From positions 3,631,343-3,695,342 of the forward strand of contig NZ_NXGA01000001.1 in assembly GCF_002802965.1 (NCBI RefSeq): a stretch of 64,000 bases of DNA, written 5' to 3'. The stretch comes from Sporolactobacillus pectinivorans (GTDB lineage Bacteria; Bacillota; Bacilli; Bacillales; Sporolactobacillaceae). Below, in pieces: positions 59,369-64,000 of the stretch (positions within the stretch are counted from its first letter, which is position 1; each line of letters begins with the position of its first letter). Below the pieces are notes generated by a model, which worked only from the letters and a program-made list of their open reading frames with translations, had not been told where the DNA came from and made no database searches. A program made the position numbers and the translations under genes.

Positions 59369-59710
59369 TTGAAGACTTTTGGCATTAAGGAGCCGAAAGT
59401 AAATTATTCCGTGCAAAGGTGCCTCGCAGTGATCTTTAAAGATCGTACGCGGTCGGAGCTCGTGCTGATCCGGGCCCACCATGGTTCGCAGTGTTTATCT
59501 CCGGCATGCAGAGCGCTATTTTCTATCCATATTTCCAGTTTCCCGCCCCATGCTCGGCGAAGGTCATTTTTACACTGTGCAAATGTTTGAAAAAGTTCCG
59601 GAACCGATAGAAAAGGATCATTTTCTGGAGTGGGTCGCGGCAGTGATTTCAAATCTCTGATGTTTCACGAACATCAGGCATGGGCGATCAAGCAGGCACT
59701 TCTAAAATAA
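59369..59710 (+). pseudogene. Nudix hydrolase pseudogene, Nudix box deleted
   Basis: A TTG start after AAGGTGA gives a Nudix-like N-terminus (TFGIKEPKVNYSVQRCLAVI, then LVLIRAHHGSQ). The Nudix box itself (GX5EX7REUXEEXGU) is missing. After frame changes the 3' part reads GHFYTVQMFEKVPEPIEKDH, then after a stop MFHEHQAWAIKQALLK, the usual end of this family. At least one internal deletion and shifts have occurred, so it is not functional. Confidence 0.65.
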
Positions 59711-59990
59711 CCCTTCCAATATAATTTCATTTTTGATAATAAATGTTTGATTCTTCATCCCTTCTATTACTCTAAAACCGGCGGCGAGATATTGGCAGCT
59801 GATTTTAATTTGTTTGGCGCCGGACAAATTGTTCCCGCTGAATGCTGTCTCTCAAAAAACTTTCTACTTCTGTAATTCACCAACCCGCTGATCAATCGGG
59901 CAAAAATCGCTGTATGGAAAGCACATTTCATCAGAAAGCAAATCGTCCGAATAATATTTTTTATTTTTTAAACGGCTGAAAGTTTTTTTC

Positions 59991-60049
59991 TTGACGGAAC
60001 ATAAATTTGTTTATATAGTATAAAAGTTAAATGATATAAATATTTCATT
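59991..60049 (+). promoter_or_regulatory. Promoter and candidate operator of the marR-MFS operon
   Basis: TTGACG (59991-59996) and TATAGT (60014-60019), spacer 17. Ten bases later AATGATATAAATATTTCATT (60030-60049) is an imperfect palindrome suited to a MarR dimer. Confidence 0.65.
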
Positions 60050-60092
60050 CTCTAACGATTAAGCTGTGGAATCAAAAAAGGGAGGTGATCTG

Positions 60093-60572
60093 ATGTCTCA
60101 CAGGATCGATGCAATTACAGAGCACTTTGACCAGGCTTTGATCACCACGATGCAAAACCTTGGACCGAAACTTATCCATCGTGTACATCTGGGATTAACT
60201 CCCAGTCAGGTTTTTATGCTGCGTTTTATCCAAAAAGAGAAGCAGTGCAGTCTCTCAAGTCTTGCTGATAAAATGGAGGTGAGCGCGAGTGCTGGCACTG
60301 TGATGCTCGACCGGCTTGAAAACCACGGACTGGTTGTCCGCACGCGCGATAAAAATGACCGGCGGGTCGTTATCACTCAGCTCACGCCGGAAGGTGAGCA
60401 TGCCCTGAACGACGTTTTAAAAATCCGCAAAAAAATGGTACAGCACTGCTTGGCCCAGTTTGAACCGGATGAACTGACTCCGTTTGTACAGACTTTGGAG
60501 AAACTTGCGGCGATTTCTGCCGAAATGGACGTTCAGGCGGTCATTGGATCAGGAAAAGATTTGGAGGGATAA
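60093..60572 (+). CDS. MarR family repressor of the adjacent efflux pump
   Basis: A 159-aa winged-helix regulator: LTPSQVFMLRFIQKEKQCSL, recognition helix LADKMEVSASAGTVMLDRLE and wing RTRDKNDRRVVITQLTPEG. ATG at 60093 follows GGGAGGTGA. It ends three bases before the DHA2 transporter start, so it is co-transcribed and presumably represses the pair until a drug binds. Confidence 0.9.
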   Translation: MSHRIDAITEHFDQALITTMQNLGPKLIHRVHLGLTPSQVFMLRFIQKEKQCSLSSLADKMEVSASAGTVMLDRLENHGLVVRTRDKNDRRVVITQLTPEGEHALNDVLKIRKKMVQHCLAQFEPDELTPFVQTLEKLAAISAEMDVQAVIGSGKDLEG

Positions 60573-60574
60573 AT

Positions 60575-62203
60575 GTGGCTTCGTTTCAAACGACGAACCA
60601 AATTACAGGTTCTAAAAAGTGGTGGGCACTGGCTACGGTTCTTTTGACTATGTTTTTCTCGTCAATGGATCAGACGGTTGTTTCCACGGCAATGCCCACC
60701 ATTATTGGTGATTTGCACGGTTTTAATTTGTACGCTTGGGTCTTCACGGCGTATATGATGGCTTCCTCGGTGACGATTCCGATTTATGGCAAGCTGTCGG
60801 ATGTATTTGGACGAAAACCATTCTATTTGTTTGGGCTGATTATGTTCGGCGTTGGTTCTGCGATATCGGGCCAGGCGCATTCGATGATGGAATTAATTTT
60901 TGCACGGGCTTTTCAGGGCATTGGCGCAGGAGCGATGATGAGCATGCCGCGCGCCACGATCGGTGATATTTTCACACCTAAAGAACGTGGCAAATGGATG
61001 GGCGTAATGATGGCCGTATTCGGTATTTCAAGTATCATCGGACCGGCAATAGGCGGCTGGATTACGGACACCTTTTCATGGCACTGGGTTTTTTACATTA
61101 ACTTGCCATTTGCCGTACTGGCAATCATTGGTGTGATCGTAACGCTGCCAAAAGTCCGAGCGGAGCACCGCGTCAAGGTAGACTGGTTAGGCTCTGTATT
61201 TCTGGTTATCGGGCTCATCCCCATCCTGCTCGGGTTTACCTGGGCAGGCACCAAATATGCCTGGGGATCTCCTATCGAACTGACACTGTTCATCGGCGGC
61301 GCGATTATACTCGCACTCTTTATTTTGTGGGAGCGCAAAGCCACAGACCCGCTGCTCAATCCGCTTCTGTTCAAAAATCGGATTTTTAACACTTCACTGA
61401 TTTTGGGCATTTTGATCGCAATGACCATGTTCGGCAGTATCATGTTCCTGCCTGTTTATGTTCAGGGCGTGCTGGGGCTCAACGCACAAAACAGTGGATG
61501 GGTCATGTCGCCTATGATGATTGGCTTTATTGTCGGCAGTATGACATCCGGTCAAATCATGTCGCGCACAGGGCGTTACAAGTATCTTGCCTGGTGCAGC
61601 GGCGCTGTGATTGTCTTAGGTTCTTTTTTGCTGAACCAGATGAATGTTCATACCACCTGGTCCACAGTCGTTTTAAACATGGTTATACTTGGAGTCGGTA
61701 TTGGTTCCTTGATGCCGTTGATGAATATGGTGGTGCAAAATGCGTTCCCTTACAAAATGATGGGCACTGTAAACTCAACACAGCAGTTCGTGCAATCACT
61801 CGGCGGCGTGATTGTCTCTCCGATTTTCGGTTCCATACTCAACAAAGCGTTTTCGAACAAACTGAGTACGTCATTGCCAACTTCTCTGCATCAGTATAAA
61901 AGTAAGCTGGCCGGCTTGAATCCGCAGTCGCTCATAACTGCTCAGGCACAAAAATCCATTGCAGCCGAGTTCAAACAGTTTGGTTCTGCGGGGTATCAGA
62001 TGTATCTTCAACTGATGGATGCAGTCAAAGCATCACTTGCGTATGGCATTCAACATCTGTTAACGCTCGGTTTGATTTTCTCCATCCTGTGCTTCGTCGG
62101 AACCTTTTTTCTGCCGGAAATCGGGCTTAAAGGCAAGGAATACTTTCACTCGGAAGATTCCGCTAATGATGATGCACCAAGTACAAGTACTCGGCCATCC
62201 TAA
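60575..62203 (+). CDS. DHA2 family MFS multidrug transporter, 14-TM
   Basis: A 542-aa EmrB/QacA-type exporter. MFFSSMDQTVVSTAMPTIIG in helix 1 (DHA2 motif D1), GKLSDVFGRKPFYLFG (motif A), ARAFQGIGAGAMMSMPRATI (motif B) and GISSIIGPAIGGWITDTFSW (motif C) are clear; a polar loop of about 70 residues precedes the last helix. It starts at a GTG after TTGGAGGG. Substrates are likely cationic or lipophilic drugs. Confidence 0.93.
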   Translation: MASFQTTNQITGSKKWWALATVLLTMFFSSMDQTVVSTAMPTIIGDLHGFNLYAWVFTAYMMASSVTIPIYGKLSDVFGRKPFYLFGLIMFGVGSAISGQAHSMMELIFARAFQGIGAGAMMSMPRATIGDIFTPKERGKWMGVMMAVFGISSIIGPAIGGWITDTFSWHWVFYINLPFAVLAIIGVIVTLPKVRAEHRVKVDWLGSVFLVIGLIPILLGFTWAGTKYAWGSPIELTLFIGGAIILALFILWERKATDPLLNPLLFKNRIFNTSLILGILIAMTMFGSIMFLPVYVQGVLGLNAQNSGWVMSPMMIGFIVGSMTSGQIMSRTGRYKYLAWCSGAVIVLGSFLLNQMNVHTTWSTVVLNMVILGVGIGSLMPLMNMVVQNAFPYKMMGTVNSTQQFVQSLGGVIVSPIFGSILNKAFSNKLSTSLPTSLHQYKSKLAGLNPQSLITAQAQKSIAAEFKQFGSAGYQMYLQLMDAVKASLAYGIQHLLTLGLIFSILCFVGTFFLPEIGLKGKEYFHSEDSANDDAPSTSTRPS

Positions 62204-62329
62204 CTCAGCAAAACGCTTGTCCGGCATTCATGCACATTTTACAGGAATAAAGCAGCGGACAGTCGTATAGATTTATCGATCACGAAAAAGGGGGGTGCTG
62301 TAAAGCTCCATTCCGGGCTTTACGCTGAA

Positions 62330-63070
62330 ATGAAAATAGCAAATGGTATAGAAGCACTCGACTTGACAGTGAACATGATGGGACGGCAAAGCGCGCTTCA
62401 TCCAACATTGATCTGGGACGACAACGAGGTGATCTTAGTGGACACAGGAATCCCGGGTCAGCTTGAGAAGATTCGCAAAGCTGTAACCAGTGCCGGCGCG
62501 TCTTTTGACAAACTGAACAAAGTGATTCTGACCCATCAGGACATCGACCATATCGGCAGTCTGCCGGAAATTCTTAAGGGTGCCGGAAGGAAGATCGAAG
62601 TCCTTGCACACGAAGAAGATAAGCCGTATATCGAAGGCGACAAACCTCTGATTAAAATGAACCCGGAGCGAATGGCCAAAATGCTTGAATCACTTCCGGA
62701 AGAACAGCGTCAGAAAATACAGACGATGTTCGGTGCACGAAGGTCCGCAAAAGTCGATACAACAATTACGGATGGGGAAGTATTGCCATACTGTGGAGGA
62801 ATGACTGTTATTTTCACACCAGGCCACACGCCCGGTCATATCAGTTTGTACCACCAAAAGAGTAAAACACTGATCGCAGGAGATGCACTTGTGGCAGCGG
62901 ACGGAGCGCTCCTTCCCCCCAGTCCCCGGACGACACTGGATATGACAACAGCTCTACAATCGATAAAAAAATTTACGAAATACGATATTGACACAGTGAT
63001 TTGTTACCATGGCGGCGTGTTCAAAGAAAATGTGAATAAACGGCTCGCAGAACTTGCAGACACCCAGTGA
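62330..63070 (+). CDS. MBL-fold metallo-hydrolase
   Basis: A 246-aa metallo-beta-lactamase-fold protein. The metal motif is ILTHQDIDHIGSL (HxxDxDH variant of HxHxDH, with Gln for the second His), then FTPGHTPGHISLY, LIAGDAL and a final His in ICYHGG. The altered first motif (THQDIDH) is seen in a subgroup of MBL hydrolases. The ATG at 62330 has no nearby ribosome site; a strong GGGGGG lies about 35 bases upstream. It follows the drug exporter by 125 bases. Substrate unknown. Confidence 0.85.
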   Translation: MKIANGIEALDLTVNMMGRQSALHPTLIWDDNEVILVDTGIPGQLEKIRKAVTSAGASFDKLNKVILTHQDIDHIGSLPEILKGAGRKIEVLAHEEDKPYIEGDKPLIKMNPERMAKMLESLPEEQRQKIQTMFGARRSAKVDTTITDGEVLPYCGGMTVIFTPGHTPGHISLYHQKSKTLIAGDALVAADGALLPPSPRTTLDMTTALQSIKKFTKYDIDTVICYHGGVFKENVNKRLAELADTQ

Positions 63071-63096
63071 TTGCACTGAACAATTATAAATGGTAG

Positions 63097-63125
63097 AAGG
63101 GGCACCTGCGACGGTGCCCCTTTTT
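63097..63125 (+). terminator. Terminator after the MBL gene
   Basis: Perfect 10-bp stem AAGGGGCACC / GGTGCCCCTT with T-run. Confidence 0.85.
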
Positions 63126-63197
63126 CTATTTTTCTGATTGAGTCCCGCACCCACAATCTTGACCTAAACCGGCTTCATCAACTATATCCAGAATCGA

Positions 63198-63443
63198 TTA
63201 TACGCTCAACGTTGGATGAACAGCATCCCCGCCAATGATTCGATCTGCAAATTTTGCAGAATCAGAAGACGTAACGCTGTCTCCATCAATAATCCTATCC
63301 GCCACTTTTACAAAATTAGAAGACGTAATGCTGTCTCCGTCAATAATCCTATCCGCCACTTGATTTAAAGTTAAAGAACTTGGGGTAAAGAAAAACAGAT
63401 AACTAAACACAACAGCAATGAATAAAGTCGATTTAAGTTTCAT
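63198..63443 (-). CDS. Secreted precursor peptide with three tandem repeats (Phr-like pheromone candidate)
   Basis: An 81-aa protein. Residues 1-24 are a signal sequence (Lys-rich start, then LFIAVVFSYLFFFTPSS). From residue 29 come three repeats: VADRIIDGDSITSSNFVK (29-46), VADRIIDGDSVTSSDSAK (47-64) and FADRIIGGDAVHPTLSV (65-81). The gene starts inside the end of the upstream TPR gene, with AGAGGGG before its ATG, the layout of Rap-Phr and other RRNPP receptor-pheromone pairs. In those systems the exported precursor is cut to a short peptide and re-imported by Opp. The shared core ADRIIxGD is the best guess for the active peptide. No named Phr matches. Confidence 0.75.
   Translation of the reverse strand: MKLKSTLFIAVVFSYLFFFTPSSLTLNQVADRIIDGDSITSSNFVKVADRIIDGDSVTSSDSAKFADRIIGGDAVHPTLSV
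63201..63359 (-). repeat. 54-base coding tandem repeat in the peptide gene
   Basis: Units lie at 63306-63359, 63252-63305 and 63201-63251 (51 bases). The first two differ at few positions; the third is more diverged, mainly at its 3' end. Confidence 0.9.
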
Positions 63444-64000
63444 ACTTTTTCCCCTCTTTCATCATTTTTCGTATGGATAGGTTTAGTTCATAATACTTAA
63501 CAGCCCTTTCAGTATCTCCCACTTTTTGAAAGTGACGTGCAAAATCAACAGAATAATCTTCAATGTCAGGATACAAATTTAATTCTTTTAAAGTCGAAAA
63601 TTCATGATCAATTACTAATTTGTCTCCAAAACCAGGCAACAATTCTCTTATAAGATTTAATTTGGCAATAAACTCTGTGTCATTCCATTGAGAAGCTTGT
63701 TTTATCCCCTCCTTATAAGCTGATTCTGCTTTGTCTCGCAAACCTCTTTTGACGTAAGACTCCATCAGATTAAACAAGGTTTTTGAAACATAGCGATCAT
63801 TGAGCGCCTGAAACAACGAATACGCTTTTTTTATATAAGGTTCAGCCTCTTGATAAAGTGATTGCAGGTTGTAACCGATGCCGATGTTGAGACTGACAAT
63901 TGCATCAAGCCGTCTATCCTTGGCAATTATGGATAGCTTGCTTGCTTTCACAAAAGTACTTATAGCTTCATCAAATTGATATTGATCCAAAAGGTTTCCT
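63433..64000 (-). CDS. TPR-domain regulator, Rap/RRNPP-like, C-terminal part (5' end outside window)
   Basis: The visible 189 residues are tandem helical TPR repeats: YQFDEAISTFVKASKLSII, AIVSLNIGIGYNLQSLYQEA, TLFNLMESYVKRGLRDKAES and, at the end, DFARHFQKVGDTERAVKYYE followed by LNLSIRKMMKEGKKYET, very like the final TPR and tail of Rap phosphatases and related peptide receptors. The N-terminal effector part (phosphatase-type bundle or HTH) is not visible, so Rap cannot be told from an NprR/PlcR-like activator. It overlaps the repeat-peptide gene by 11 bases. Confidence 0.75.
   Translation of the reverse strand, partial: GNLLDQYQFDEAISTFVKASKLSIIAKDRRLDAIVSLNIGIGYNLQSLYQEAEPYIKKAYSLFQALNDRYVSKTLFNLMESYVKRGLRDKAESAYKEGIKQASQWNDTEFIAKLNLIRELLPGFGDKLVIDHEFSTLKELNLYPDIEDYSVDFARHFQKVGDTERAVKYYELNLSIRKMMKEGKKYET

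Overview
The window reads as chromosome from a low-GC, spore-forming, lactic-acid-producing member of the Bacilli, most like Sporolactobacillus. This rests on a small acid-soluble spore protein (Tlp), a D-lactate dehydrogenase and an L-2-hydroxyacid dehydrogenase, a bifunctional AdhE, a dltXABCD operon, and the Bacillus-type gene order pbuG - small membrane gene - NETI gene - purEKBCSQLFMNHD - yerA - yerC - pcrA - ligA, here on the minus strand. No rRNA, tRNA or CRISPR array was seen. REGION 1 (about 1-15465) is an AT-rich accessory island: small degenerate ORFs, a MazF/PemK-like toxin with a candidate antitoxin and a palindromic operator, a histidine phosphatase, a KAP-type P-loop NTPase, an arsenic island (arsR-acr3-arsC-arsM on plus; arsN-like acetyltransferase, Cys-rich peptide, arsP-like permease and a Cys-containing MarR regulator on minus), an MFS exporter, and a complete foreign-looking ligA. 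The island ends inside the chromosomal ligA, of which only about the first 139 codons remain. REGION 2 (15465-24600) holds pcrA, yerC, the adenine-deaminase-like yerA, a HAD phosphatase, an L-lactate/L-2-hydroxyisocaproate dehydrogenase, a MocR/PdxR-type regulator and a GNAT enzyme. REGION 3 (24600-39950) is the complete twelve-gene purine operon behind a promoter with two PurBox-like sites and a guanine-type riboswitch with terminator, followed upstream by a NETI-motif gene, a small membrane protein and a PbuG-type purine permease. REGION 4 (40100-49300) is the cell envelope: a lipoprotein, a two-component system, a membrane-anchored serine hydrolase of the beta-lactamase/FmtA fold, and dltXABCD for D-alanylation of teichoic acids. 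REGION 5 (49500-55250) is fermentation: adhE and D-ldh each carry a perfect Rex-type operator just after the -10 element, so both NAD+-regenerating routes are probably co-regulated by redox state; an epoxide hydrolase lies between them. REGION 6 (55260-63130) has an ABC exporter with its own TetR regulator and twin operators, cyanase, tlp, a GNAT, a Nudix pseudogene, a MarR/DHA2 drug-efflux pair and an MBL-fold hydrolase. REGION 7 (63198-64000) is the 3' end of a TPR (Rap/RRNPP-like) receptor gene overlapped by a secreted precursor peptide with three tandem 17-18-residue repeats, a candidate multi-copy quorum-sensing pheromone. The strongest leads are that peptide system, the ligA interruption with a replacement copy, and a MarR regulon defined by four matching operators linking organoarsenical and MFS efflux.
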